The translations under genes and the position numbers were made by a program. The notes under the pieces are model-generated. The model was given only the letters and a program-made list of their open reading frames with translations, made no database searches and had not been told where the DNA came from. Of a stretch of 64,000 bases of DNA, positions 21,073 through 31,478 are shown in pieces. Each line of letters opens with the position of its first letter. Position 1 is the stretch's first letter. This DNA comes from Cryptomeria japonica (lineage: Eukaryota; Streptophyta; Pinopsida; Cupressales; Cupressaceae), in contig NC_081405.1 of the NCBI RefSeq assembly GCF_030272615.1, positions 576,211,752 through 576,275,751 on the forward strand. The letters run 5' to 3'.

Positions 21073-22145
21073 CTATTCTATCGGTGGAGGATTATTCCAA
21101 TCAACATTCAGATCTGACTTTCTGATCCATTGTTTTGAGAATTCTTGCTTTACCTCTTCAACCTTTTCTTTACCTTTCAAACTAGGACCTTTGTTATTTG
21201 CTGATGATTCCTTACTTCTACAAAATTTTGCAATATGTCCAATTTTGTTACAGGCATAACAAGTCACATTGTTCTTCTGAATAGCTTACTCATATCCTAT
21301 GCCAGTATGTGTTCTACATTGATTAGATACGTGCCCAAATCTCCCACAAACATAACATCTCACATTCATTCTGCATTTTTCTGAATTATGACCAATTTTG
21401 TTGCATTTGGAACATTGATCAGTGGATGTATTAGTGTTTTGATAATTTCTAGATTTGCACTGATTTGCTATATGACCATACTTGTTACAGTTAAAGCATT
21501 TTTCATTAAACTTTTAAGCAGTAGGTTGTCTTACTGGTTTCTATGATCATGATTGTTTGCAGTACCGGAGCTTTCACCAACCTCAAAGCCAAGGCCATTT
21601 GTATCACCATTATGTTTCTAATTCTTCAAGATTTCACCAAGTTCTTCTAAACTTTTCTTGAATTTCTCCTTGTGATGATTTGTAGCAGTCAGTTCACTCC
21701 CCAAGATTCCTTTTTGTCTTATGAGTTCAGTTATGTCATTTTGTGTGTGCATAAGATCTGTCTTCAACATATCATTTTCATGATTGAGTCTTGTCTTTTC
21801 ATTTCCAGCATCATTTAGTCTTCTAACCAAGTCTTCTTCATTCTTCTTTCTATCTTCAATTTCTTTACAAAATCTCATAGTCATATCCTACATCTCATTC
21901 TTTGTCGTATTGATTTCTTGTCTTAGCTTGTTTATCAAATCATTAAGAGTTTCCTTTTCATTTTCCTCATTCTACATCTTTTCACAAAGTTCTATTCTTG
22001 TGTTCCTTGCAATAGTAACATTATCTTCAAGTGCTTGAATAATATCTTGAGCAGCCTTTAGATCATCTTCAAGTTTGATATTCTTCACCTTTTCTGCATC
22101 ATAGTCTGTAAGAGTTGTTTCCAATTGTTTTCTCAAGTTTTCCAT
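21073..22145 (-). pseudogene. Element C ORF1: coiled coil followed by four CCHC zinc knuckles
   Basis: The likely start is 22143-22145 (MENLRKQLETTLTDYD), only 57 bp from the PBS. About 180 residues of predicted coiled coil follow (KLEDDLKAAQDIIQALEDN; KTRLNHENDMLKTDLMHTQ). Then four zinc knuckles of the form CX2CX4HX4C stand in a row: CFNCNKYGHIANQC (about 21450-21491), CSKCNKIGHNSEKC, CYVCGRFGHVSNQC and CYACNKIGHIAKFC (about 21225-21266). The usual Copia UBN2 capsid core is not visible before them. The end (SDLNVDWNNPPPIE) reaches a stop at 21073. Stops at about 21972, 21885, 21615 and 21285 break the frame. It probably bound the element's RNA. Confidence 0.85.
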
Positions 22146-22201
22146 CTCTACCGGTGACAAGAACTTCCTCAAGTTGTTAGGATTTTGAAAATAGAGGACT
22201 A

Positions 22202-22214
22202 GGCTCTGATACCA
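22202..22214 (-). promoter_or_regulatory. Element C primer-binding site
   Basis: The minus strand reads TGGTATCAGAGCC two bases inside the 5' LTR, identical to element A's site and matching initiator tRNA-Met. Confidence 0.92.
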
Positions 22215-22216
22215 AT

Positions 22217-22972
22217 TATTAGGATTCCCAAAGATACTAAGAGTGGCGGGTGAATTAGTATCTAATTAGTATATAAATTTACTTGACTTAAAACATGAAA
22301 AACATTTTAAACTATGTACAGATAAACTAGAAATAATGTAGTAAACAAGAATAATAGTAACCACATGAGGAGAACACAATAACACAATATTTTAATGAGG
22401 AAACCCTCGGTGGGATTTGTGACCCACAATATTCACTTACTGGCCAATAAGGGAATATTACTCTTACAATAGGAGCCTGCACATGCAGGAAGGCCAAGTG
22501 CCTAGAGCTCACTGCTCAATTATAAAAGAAGTCACACTGACTTACAAAATGGATTATACTAATCCAATGTCTTGTACTGCTTCAGATCAACATCTGCTAT
22601 GCCAGATTTAGTACCAGTTTAAGCTCTGCTACAACATAAATCCTTAACCAATATTTCGCATATTAGGTCTACTTATCTCACATCTTATAATATCTATTTC
22701 CTATTACAAAATGATCTTATACATATATGAGTCAAATTACAACTCGCCATGTCATCTTACAATGATTTTACAATTAATTACAAAATACATTTTAAACAAA
22801 ATTGAAGTCAGCCAAGGTGGTAATATCCTTCCTTTCACTGTCGGTGCCCTGTATGTCACTGTAGAGTGTGTCTATTGGTGCCGATACTGGTATCATGTGA
22901 TTGCAAGGTTGCCATCAATGACAAAACCTTCAATCACTTATAATTTCTCATTGGAGAGTGCATTTTCCAACA
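22217..22972 (-). repeat. Element C 5' LTR (longer copy)
   Basis: On the + strand it starts TATTAGGATTCCCAAAG, with TA for the expected TG, and ends TTTTCCAACA before the target duplication AGGTC at 22973-22977. The motif TTGCCATCAATGACAA (reverse of the shared LTR motif) is at 22909-22924. It is the fuller of the two copies (756 bp). Confidence 0.92.
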
Positions 22973-22977
22973 AGGTC

Positions 22978-24060
22978 AATATTTAGGTGATGCTCTTCCT
23001 GGGTCTTGTCACTAGTAGTTTCAAGATTCACTTCAAGTCCGACCTCCCCAACACTAGAGCTCTAAGCTTATTTCATGGTCGTATCCTCCCCCATTAGGCC
23101 CTTTTCATTAGAGTCAGTTGTGAGAGGCAACCGATTCTTGGTTCCCACGTCCTTAGTTTTAGGAGTATTCCTTTTTTGCATTTGGTTCACAAGAATTTGG
23201 ACCTCCTCACTTTCACTACCCATGTCATTACTAGTCTCATTATCCTCATCCTTGCCTCTCTGCTTCTTTTTGGCCGACCCTTTATTCTATTTCCCATGCT
23301 ACATTTTTCTATTTTTCTTGATCGATCGAGCAATTTCGGGGTCGTCCTCTATCTCAAATTTTGTTTCATAGTCTTCACCTTCCTCATCATTAGAATCATC
23401 AAGATCCTCTTCCGACTTAAAAACCTCAACTATATTTAGATGGATGGTAGTATTCTTGATGTGATTATATAATCACCATCCAACCTTCATGCATTACAGG
23501 GTTGATATTGGGGTTGGATATTGCATCCATGATCCTAGCATTAAGGGTGCAGAATAGACAATATGGAATAGAAATTTAATCTTTATACCTAAAGTGATTT
23601 GGTGAGACAAAATGGTAGCTATAAACCCTAGTATATCTACCATAAAGAGTGATAAATTCCATTATAGAAAGAAAATCCCTTTCCCAAATTAACTTAATTA
23701 CTTTTGGCAAGAACTAAGTGTGGCTGCCCTTCACCAATCTGGCTTTCTCCTCCTCATCCTTCAGAAATTTCTTCACAACAGCATTTGAAATATTTATGTC
23801 CCTGTAGAACTTGATGTCAGCCATCGAAAGACCCATTGCCTAAGTGATTATGACTTTAGTCACCTTGACCTTCCTATTGCCTATGGTTAATGTGCCTTTA
23901 TTGTAGCCCTTCTTGAAGATTCTTGTAATTTCGGGCCATTTCTCCTGCATGCGCTCCATAAAATCAGTCATCTTGGCAGCTTGAAGTACCACTCAGACCT
24001 GCGGATAGTTCCTCCATTTATCAATGGTTGTAGCCTCTGTTCTCTTGCATTTTCCACCGA
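22978..24060 (-). pseudogene. Element E ORF, N-terminal globular part and acidic linker (unknown function)
   Basis: Minus-strand reading from about 24060 gives KWPEITRIFKKGYNKGTLTI, then TKVIIT, a stop and AMGLSMADIKFYRDINIS, then EFITLYGRYTRVYSYHFVSP and NARIMDAISNPNINPVMHEG. After about 23480 the sequence becomes acidic and lysine-rich (DDSNDEEGEDYETKFEIEDD; KDEDNETSNDMGSESEEVQI). The frame then meets the C insertion site and continues at 16505. Several TAG and TAA codons interrupt it. I do not recognise the family; layout parallels ORF2 of element C. Confidence 0.65.
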
Positions 24061-24329
24061 TAATGTTATTGATATCTGTTGTCTATAATTTCCAACAATT
24101 ACCTTTCTTCGCAATAAACATTCTATGAGAAACCACTAGAATTATGTGGGAGTTTCGAATACTCTTCCTCAAGATGGAGAAAAGCACCCATAAAGCATGC
24201 AAAGTGATCCTACAATAATTACTGTACCTCCTTCTTGGCTGCATACAAAACTAGCTCCTGCTGCCATGACCTCTCCTAGCACCTCTAGAATGATTTCAAA
24301 TCTGGCCTTTCTTTCCATTTAATCTTTCA

Positions 24330-24949
24330 TAATTTAAGAGATAATGTGCCACACACGGGAGCTCCCCTTTGCAATTCTAGGTCATAATTTTTTCACTCCA
24401 TACTACCTCATTGGAATCCCAGTCAAGACTCCTGTTGGCCTCTTTATAAACATGGGGAATGTGGCATTTGTTAAACCCCTGAAGCAACTCCCTGGTGGAA
24501 TCAATTATGTTTTTAATCATCTACAAGTGTTAGCGTTTACCTAGGAGGAAATTAATAATGTTTTTAGACTCACCTTCCAACCATAACATGTTGACCCTCA
24601 AATTATAGGCTAATTTAATTTATTGGAGGGCACCCATAGCTTTGGTCAGATGATTGGTCTAAATTCCCAAGGGATAGGCAACCACCCCAGTACCATTTTG
24701 GATAACATGACCGCAACCTACAGGTCCAGGGTTCACTTTTTCCGCACCACCAAAGTTTCCCTTAAACCAATCATTAGGGTGGAAAGACCAACAACTCATA
24801 CTTCTATTTATTTGGTTGATGTTGGTGCCTATATAGGGTGGGATATTCCAGCACTTGAGAACATCAAAATCCTCCTTATTATTCAAACAATGCACCCCCC
24901 TGGCCATCACATTCTCTACATAATTATCTTTTATCTTGTCCCACACCAC
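24330..24949 (-). pseudogene. LINE RNase H domain
   Basis: The minus strand reads IPPYIGTNINQINRSMSC, then FKGNFGGAEKVNPGPVGCGH (24700-24760) and VIQNGTGVVAYPLGI; downstream, WLEGESKNIINFLLG and HIPHVYKEANRSLDWDSN complete the domain to about 24330. This is the plant LINE RNase H pattern. The first catalytic Asp (in the usual NFDGA) is Gly. Stops at about 24600 and 24540 interrupt it. Confidence 0.85.
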
Positions 24950-25300
24950 TTCAGAGGTGCTAATATCATTCCTGAATATTCTATTATTCCTCTCTTTCCA
25001 TATCCCCCAAAGGACATGTGCAAATGAAAACTTTCATAGATTTCTTATGGTGAGGTTATTGGTAGAATATTGCCAGCTTCTGAAACAATCCCGAATTTGC
25101 TCAGGGTAGACCCAATTCAACCCCCACATTTGAAAAAATATCCCCCAAAATAAGAAGAACAAAAGGATAGTGTATAGAAATATGGTTCATAATTCCTCAT
25201 TATTAAGACAAAGATAGCATCTGTTATAGATACAAAAGCCCCTCTTTCTCAAATTATTAGTACTTAGAATCTTATTTTGCAAAAGGATTCACAAAAGGAT
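24950..25300 (-). pseudogene. LINE zf-RVT zinc-binding region and linker
   Basis: The readable blocks are LQNKILSTNNLRKRGFCIYN, then RCYLCLNNEE, matching the LRKRG...RCxxC...E..HLF pattern of zf-RVT, followed by SFAHVLWGIWKERNNRIF, the block that precedes RNase H in plant LINEs. The His of the zinc site falls in a stop-containing part. Confidence 0.78.
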
Positions 25301-25738
25301 ATTGATTTTAGGAATCAAACTTGGATACCAAGCCCTATCCCAGCAAGGAGTAGGGTCTTGGGATTAAGCTAGGAAAAGGACAATAGAAGAGACTGAATAA
25401 GTCCCCAAAGATGTCCCTCTCCACACCATGTGGTCTTCCCTTCTAGTATTTAAGATAGAATGGTCGATCATTAAGTTTACCTTCTTTAGTTTGGCATAAA
25501 TAGAGCTGAGGTGCACCTACTTTTGATCTTTCTAGTAATCAACCACTTTAGTTTTGAGCTTCTATTTACAATTTTAGATGAGCATCTGATAGGCATTCTT
25601 ATTAAGAGGAGCTCCATCAATATCAACATCATCCCAAAAGTCCACTTTCCTGCCATCACCTATAGCCCAAACATTGCCTAAACTAGCAATACCTTTAGCT
25701 TGGATAACATTGTTCCAAATGAAAGAGCCACTTGCTAT
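25301..25738 (-). pseudogene. LINE ORF2 between RT and zf-RVT, decayed
   Basis: This segment lies between two recognised ORF2 domains and contains short readable minus-strand blocks such as VWRGTSLGTYSVSSIVLFLA and the equivalent of the variable thumb/connection region (GNVWAIGDGRKVDFWDDVDI). Stops are frequent. I assign it to ORF2 mainly by position. Confidence 0.65.
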
Positions 25739-27450
25739 CTAATCAGAGACCAGGAAATATTTTATGGTAGGAACCTCCCAGAAGTACTTAGCCTTCCAGA
25801 TATTTTTGTTCAAGGTTTTTATATTCCTTAAGCCCAAACCCCGCTTCTTTTTTGGTTTACACACATTATCCCAAGCTATGAGAGTCATTCTCTTTTTCTC
25901 CTCAACCCCACACCAAAGGAAGGATATATGAATTTTCTCAATAGCTTCAGCAAATTTACCAGGGATTTTGAAGAGGCTTAAAGTGTACACCAAAAGAATT
26001 TGGAGAGAAGATTTTAAAAGATGGTTTTTTCCAGCTTGACTAAGAAGGGTACCTTTCCAACCAGCCAACTTTATACTGAATCTATCCATAAGACTATTCC
26101 AAAACAACTTCGAAGGTTTCCAATCCAAAGGGAAACCAAGGAAGATAGCGAGAGGCTTACCAATTTGGCATCCAAGGATCCTGGTCATCCTCATCTGTCT
26201 TTCCTCCAGGGTGTTGAAGAAGAAAATAGAGATTTTCTCCCAATTGATAGTTTGACCCGAGGCTGATCTATAAGTGTTGAGAAGGTTCTTCAAATTGGAC
26301 AGTTCTTTGATAGTAGGTGTACCCATTAAGATGGTACCATCAACAAATTGTTGATGGGTAGAAGCTCTAAAACCAGAAGAAGGTGAGATACCACAAAGAA
26401 GCCCTAGAGAAATGGATTTGCTAATAAATCTACCCACACATTCAGCCAAATGATGAAGAGAAAATGGGATATGGGATCCCCCTACCGAATGCCCCTAGAA
26501 TTTTTGAAGAAGGGAGAAGGCACTGCATTCAAAATAACATAAAAAGAAGGGGTCGAGATAGGTTGATCAATCATCTGAATAAACCTAGTACCAAAGTCAA
26601 AAGCACCAAGAACCTTACCCAAATTATCTAGTCCAGACGTCATAGGATTTTGACAGATCCAACTTCATAAGAAATCCTTTCATTTTTGAATCCACCAACG
26701 AGTGAATTTTTTCATGGATAGCAATGATAGAGTCAAGGGTTTGTCTGCCACTAACAAATCCCCTATGTTGGGGTGAGATGATCAAAGGAAGAATCCTTAG
26801 TAGTCTGCCTGTCACCACCTTATAGATTATTTTATAGAATGAGTTGCATAAGCTTATCAGTCAGAACTTATCCATAGAGTCAGGCCCCAGGCATTTGGGG
26901 ATCAGAACCAAGAAAGTATCATTGAGTTTCATTAACATAAGTATAGCCCCAAAAAACTCATGCACACCTTTAACCACATCAAATTTGAGGATGTCCAAAA
27001 AGGTTTGAAAGAAGAACAATGAAAAATCCATCCAGGCCCATGGCTTTATTCCCATCAAAAGAAAAAAATATCTTTTTAACTTCCTCCTTAAAAGGGATGG
27101 CCACCCAGGCCTTGTTGTGAACCTCATTAATGATTGAAAGAATGTTCTCAAGGAGGGCACTCTAGGAGTGACCATCTAGACTAGAATCCGCCGATAGAAG
27201 TAAGGTGAAACATTCCCTAGCTTCCTTTCCAAACTCATCATCCTTCCTAATTTTAGTTCCCCCAATTCTCAACTTAGAGATTCGATTAGCAACCTCATGT
27301 TTCATAATGGTCATATGCAAGAATCTAGTATTTTTTTCCCCAACTTTAAGCCACAGAGATATAGACCTTTGTTTCCAGAATTATTCTTCTCTTCTTATAA
27401 TCTTGTGGTACTTCACAAGCACTTCATTTTCCTCCCTAATTGATACTTAA
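25739..27450 (-). pseudogene. LINE reverse transcriptase (RVT_1)
   Basis: Upstream linker blocks (FWKQRSISLWLKVGEKNTRF near 27370) lead to the RT with GNKAMGPDGFSLFFFQTFLD, NDTFLVLIPKC, ISPQHRGFVSGRQTLDSIIA (about 26750) and KGFLMKLDLSKSYD. The catalytic loop reads FVDG at 26336-26347 where FADD or FVDD is expected, so the second Asp of the pair is lost. The C-terminal part (LSIGRK/INWEKISIFFF; LFKIPGKFAEAIEKIHISFL) is intact in 25739-26449. Frameshifts occur near 26450-26620 and 26830. Confidence 0.92.
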
Positions 27451-27497
27451 TTATATCCACTCATTTGGATTTTATCCTGCATTTTCTTGAGTTCCAG

Positions 27498-27953
27498 CTA
27501 GGTTTTGGTCTTGGCAGGAAACAGATCTCTGCAAACCTCCTTGTTCCATTTTTTAATATTGTCTTTCACGCTCCTTAATTTTTTAGCCATTCTATACATA
27601 GAAGTACCTTTGACATCATTAGACCACCACATCTCAATGGCCTTCACAAGGTTAGGGTGGTCCAGCCACATCCTTTCAAATTTGCATGAGAATTTTCTTT
27701 TAACAATAGTATTATCAGCAATAAAAACCACAAGGAAGTGGTCAGAACCAATCCTAGAGATTGCAGAGAGGGAGCACTACTAATTATTAAACCAATCATT
27801 AGAAATAAGGGCCCTATTAATTCTAACTTGAATGAGATCTTCCCTCATCCTCTTGTCCATCCAAGTAAAATTAGCTCTTTGGAGATCAATATCATGCAGA
27901 TCCTGGTTGTTGATAAAGTTCAAAAGATCCATTCTACTTTCTAGCTGAGAAGG
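27498..27953 (-). pseudogene. LINE endonuclease, C-terminal half
   Basis: The minus strand reads MDLLNFINNQDLHDIDLQRA, FTWMDKRMREDLIQVRINRA and ISRIGSDHFLVVF, with the conserved Asp-His of the SDH motif at about 27740. A stop pair near 27783 breaks the frame. It continues the endonuclease whose N-terminal half lies beyond element D. 27949-27953 (GAAGG) is the target duplication of D. Confidence 0.9.
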
Positions 27954-29519
27954 TGGTGTAGGAGCACCTAAGGGTTGAAATGCCCTTATCTAGTTTTGAT
28001 TTTTGAGACCTTTGGGTGGTCATGTACATACATAAGGACTAGCTCTAAGTCTATTTGTTTGGTTCTTTTTGGCCATTTTTGAGATTTTCCTTATCGGTAA
28101 GACCTACCCCGATTGGCAAGTCCTACCCCGATGAGGTCGCTAGAGCGAACGTAGTTGTATCAGGTATCAGCAAGAGTTGTTTGCACTTACTCCGATGACC
28201 CGATAAGTCATTGGTGTTTGAAGAAGTTGTTATCGGGTAGCAGGAGGAACCGGTTCAAGTCACCCGAATGACCCGATGAGTACGCATTAGCTTGGAGTGG
28301 ACCCATCAGGTATCGGCGAGAGTATTTTCATTTTACCCCAACAACCCGATGAGAAAGAATATGCATAGAGTATTTTATCAGGTATTAGGGAGAGTGGTTT
28401 CAAGCTATCCCTTGAACCCGATAGAAAGGTGGATGGACTGGAGTAAGTCATTAGCTATTGGAAGGAATGCTTCAGTGTTACACCGACGGCCCGATGACAA
28501 AGCACAAGTGGAGGAAGATGGCATCGACCATTGGGCTAACATGTTTGGAGGAGACCCGAAGGAAACACCCAAGAAGCAAAGGAAAGCATCGCCCCTTAGA
28601 TGAAGGGATTTCTTGCTATCTCGAATAGGAAAGTGTGAAGTGGAAGTGTAAATATGTCGATCATCGGTAGCCTTGATTGGATGTTACCTTGATGTTCTGA
28701 TGGAACCTATGAGATAGTTACAAATGGAAAATGTTTGTAGTAAGATTTATCTCATCCAATAGGAGAGTTTCATAATAGAAGAGAAAATTTATAAATGACC
28801 CAACGGGCATCTGTAAGAGGTTGATTGCCTCAGAGAACACATTTTATTTTTATAAAAAGAAATAGAGAAGTCCATTTTCTGGTTTTCAATTAGTTTTTAA
28901 TTTTTGTTCATTTCAAGTATGTTGTTAATGTAATTGTTTCTTTTCTCTATTATAAAGAGACTATTTTGAACCCGTGAATAAATTTAGGATCTATAAATAA
29001 GCTTTCCCTTACAGGTTTTTTTCCCTATTTTTAATAATCATATGGCTCTAACTTGAAACTCTACAAGATCATTGGATACTGTCAAGCAGAGCTAGATATG
29101 TCCAGTAGGTTTCCATTTAAAAGAGACCAAGAAATGGCAATCGTCATTTCTACATACTGATCCTAGGCGAGCTTGGTGATAGCCTGGCTAGGCGTCAATA
29201 ATTTGGAGATAACTTGCAAGGGAAGGAAACTGATGAGAATTGGAAGAAGATCTATAAGGCTATACATCTGAAACTTAGACATTGTGTAACCAAATAGGAT
29301 GGGTGGTTTTGCAAAGAGAGAACACATGTGTGTGTCTCCTGCACCCGTGCAAGGACATAGTGAGCAAGCTTACTTTGTGAGCTTGAGGAAGGTGAGATAA
29401 GCAAACAAATGGTAGGGAATCTCTTAGAAGTCTAAAGGGATAGACTTGGAACCCATGAAGGGATAGAAGAAACCATCAAATAATCCTAATTGATAGTAAA
29501 CTAAGTAGCCTCCCTATGA
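27954..29519 (+). repeat. Element D 5' LTR
   Basis: The 1,566-bp LTR starts TGGTGTAGGAGCACC and ends TCCCTATGA (the partner ends TCTCTATCA). A rarely seen feature is a run of about five units with ATCGGGT/ACCCGAT arms at 28150-28510. The 3' part has AATAAA-type signals near 28976. Confidence 0.92.
28150..28510. repeat. Degenerate tandem units with ATCGGGT...ACCCGAT arms in the D LTR
   Basis: About five units of 65-75 bp follow the pattern TATCGGGTA, then a purine-rich GCGAGAGTRGTTTCA stretch, then ACCCCGATGACCCGATGAG. Unit starts lie near 28158, 28230, 28305, 28377 and 28452. Each unit begins with a GGGT-containing arm and ends with its reverse complement, so each could fold as a hairpin. 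The 3' LTR has the same array at 35930-36300. Confidence 0.75.
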
Positions 29520-29522
29520 TAT

Positions 29523-29535
29523 TGGTATTAGAGCC
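29523..29535 (+). promoter_or_regulatory. Element D primer-binding site
   Basis: TGGTATTAGAGCC follows the 5' LTR after three bases. It matches the initiator tRNA-Met complement with one C-to-T change. Confidence 0.87.
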
Positions 29536-29603
29536 ATAGTTTAGACTTGGGAAGAAAGTAGTTGATGTGAGATACCGAATCAGTAGGATAAAATAGTCTC
29601 ATA

Positions 29604-30113
29604 ATGGTGACTAATGTAGAGTTAGCCAAGAAAGTAGAAGATCAAGAGGAAGAGAATAGACCCCTAAAAGAAATATTGCTACAATAGGAGAGCAAAGATG
29701 TAGTTGAAGACAAAACTGAGAAAGTGACAATCAAGGTCAATGAGGGGAAAGGAAAAGAAGATGTAGAAGAGGATAGGACTACTGAACCAGACCCTATTGT
29801 AGTTGAAGAATGTTTCCTCAAAGCAATTAAAGCCTTAGGAGGAAAATCCCTAGGAGGAATGCTACTTTTTTGTGGAAAAATGGAGCCAAAGGTAGTCCTA
29901 GAATGGATAGAGGGATTGGAGAATCACTTTAAATGTGATGGAATTAGTGAGGCACAAAAGGTGAAGGTGGCTAAGTCTAGATTAAGAGGGGTAGCATTGA
30001 CTTGGTGGAAGTTTATCCAAGAAGAGAGGCAAAAAGAGGGAAAGAACCCCATAGTCACTTGGAAGGGCATGTTAGCCAAGGTGAAAGAGGCCTACATCCC
30101 TGAAGATTATTAA
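29604..30113 (+). pseudogene. Element D gag (Retrotrans_gag)
   Basis: The start is at 29604 (MVTNVELAKKVEDQEEENRP), about 70 bp after the PBS. One TAG at about 29680 interrupts the N-terminal part. The capsid core is open from 29724: FCGKMEPKVVLEWIEGLENH, then KSRLRGVALTWWKFIQEER and ATVTWKGMLAKV-like WKGMLAKVKEAYIPEDY. It would assemble the particle. Confidence 0.9.
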
Positions 30114-30640
30114 ATCCATTTGCACAAGAGGAGACAAAACCTGAGACAGAGATTTGGATGTGAGAAGCTACACTGAGGAATTTAAAAAGTTGTGTCTAAG
30201 ATCCAAGGTGGTAGAGGATGAGAGAATCAAGGTACCTAGATACTTGAATGGCTTGAGGTGGAATATTCAAGAGGAATTAAATTTGTTATGTCCTAACACC
30301 GTGCATAGTGCTATCAATTGGCACTAAAGGTGGAGGAAAAGAGTAAAAAAAAACAAGAACAAAGCAACAGAGAAAGAGGCAGAGGAAAAGATGGTAGATG
30401 CCAAAGAGGCAGTTTTGGTGGAAGAGGAGTATATCAAAGGTTCCAAGGAGAGTCCAAAATTATAGAGAAAAGTGAGGATTTACATAGCAAGAGAATCTAT
30501 AGAGGAAGGGGATCATCTAGCAACCCACGAAGAGGTAGATCTAGTGGACCGGGAAGAGGGTCCTACTTCTCCACCATGAAGTGTTACAATTGTTAAAAGT
30601 TGGGTCACCCTACCTATAGATATCTAGAGAAATCCTCTTC
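30114..30640 (+). pseudogene. Element D gag C-terminus with Arg/Gly-rich stretch and zinc knuckle
   Basis: After a frameshift region (30114-30317) the frame gives a basic tract, GRGSSSNPRRGRSSGPGRGS (about 30505-30565), and then a zinc knuckle MKCYNC, stop, KLGHPTYRY. The TAA falls where Gln is usual and the last Cys is Tyr, so the knuckle is lost. Confidence 0.85.
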
Positions 30641-31478
30641 ATCTCAAGCAAGTGAAAGAAGAGTGATATATGTACAAGAAGATGCAGAAAGCAGCAAGAC
30701 ACAAGATGTGAGCTTAGCTCCTAAAGATGGAGAAATTTTAATGATGAGAAGATTCTTAATTATGGAGCTAATCAAAGAAGAACCAACTCAAAGAAGAGAT
30801 TTGTTTAGAATTAGATGCAAGGTCCTTGGTAAGGTTTGTAGAGTGGTGATAGAATCAGGGTCTACTGACAACATTGTGTCAGAGGAAGCAGTAAATAAAC
30901 TGAAGTTGACAAGAATTAGACATAGTGATCCATATAGGGTCACTTGGCTCAACAAGGAGCAACATGTGGTAGTAAATGAACAAACATGGGTTGAGTTCAA
31001 CATAGGTAGTTATAAGGATAAAGTCTTGTGTGACATCCTTCATATGGATGCTTGCTATCTAATTCTTGGTAGACCATGGTTGTTTGACAGAAAGACCATT
31101 CACAATGGAGAGAAGAATTCTTATTCTTTTCAAAAGGATGGAGTTACATACCATATTCAGTCCCTAAGTGATGAAGGAGAGAGCAGAAAAATTAAAGGCT
31201 CAAATGTGTTATTGGTAGGTGAAAAAGAGTTCATTAACACTCTCAAGGAAGGAGAAGAAGTGAGGTTTTCTCTTATAGTGAAACCAAAGGAAGCAAAGAA
31301 AGAAAAGAAGGTTCAAATACCTCATGAAGTGCAGCAGATACTAGACAATTTCAAAGAGATCATAAGTGATCGAGCACCAGCAACCCTACCTCCCATTAGA
31401 GCCATACAACATCAGATTGATTTTACTATAGGAGCATCATTAGCCAACAAAGCAGCCTATAAGATGACTCTCAAATAG
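30641..31478 (+). pseudogene. Element D aspartic protease and start of RT
   Basis: This piece stays open from 30600. The protease motif reads VVIESGSTDNIVSEEAV; the catalytic Asp codon (30852-30854) is Glu. HMDACYLILGRPWLFD (about 31045-31090) is the second conserved protease block (ILGRPW). The RT N-terminus follows: APATLPPIRAIQHQIDFTIG. A TAG at 31476-31478 (Gln expected) ends the open piece. Confidence 0.92.

Larger units (their letters stand above)
16506..22972 (-). mobile_element. Element C: LTR retroelement lacking pol, inserted in element E
   Basis: Both LTRs (16506-17114 and 22217-22972), a tRNA-Met PBS, a PPT and a perfect target duplication AGGTC (16501-16505 and 22973-22977) define a complete 6.47-kb insertion on the minus strand. 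LTR motifs, PBS and PPT resemble elements A and B, so a Copia machinery would be its likely mobiliser. The internal 5.1 kb encode a coiled-coil plus zinc-knuckle ORF and a second ORF of about 1,100 codons; no DSG protease, DDE integrase or FVDD RT block is seen, and there is no room for them, because the second ORF ends about 180 bp from the PPT. It is non-autonomous. Both ORFs have stops. Confidence 0.92.

Noticed and set aside
23075-23371. + strand open frame with hydrophobic stretches resembling a membrane protein
   Set aside because: It is the antisense of the acidic linker of element E's ORF; GAT/GAA-rich codons read backwards give Ile/Phe/Ser.
24623-25027. + strand open frame of 134 codons
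   Set aside because: It lies opposite the LINE RNase H and zf-RVT region, which has clear family motifs on the minus strand.
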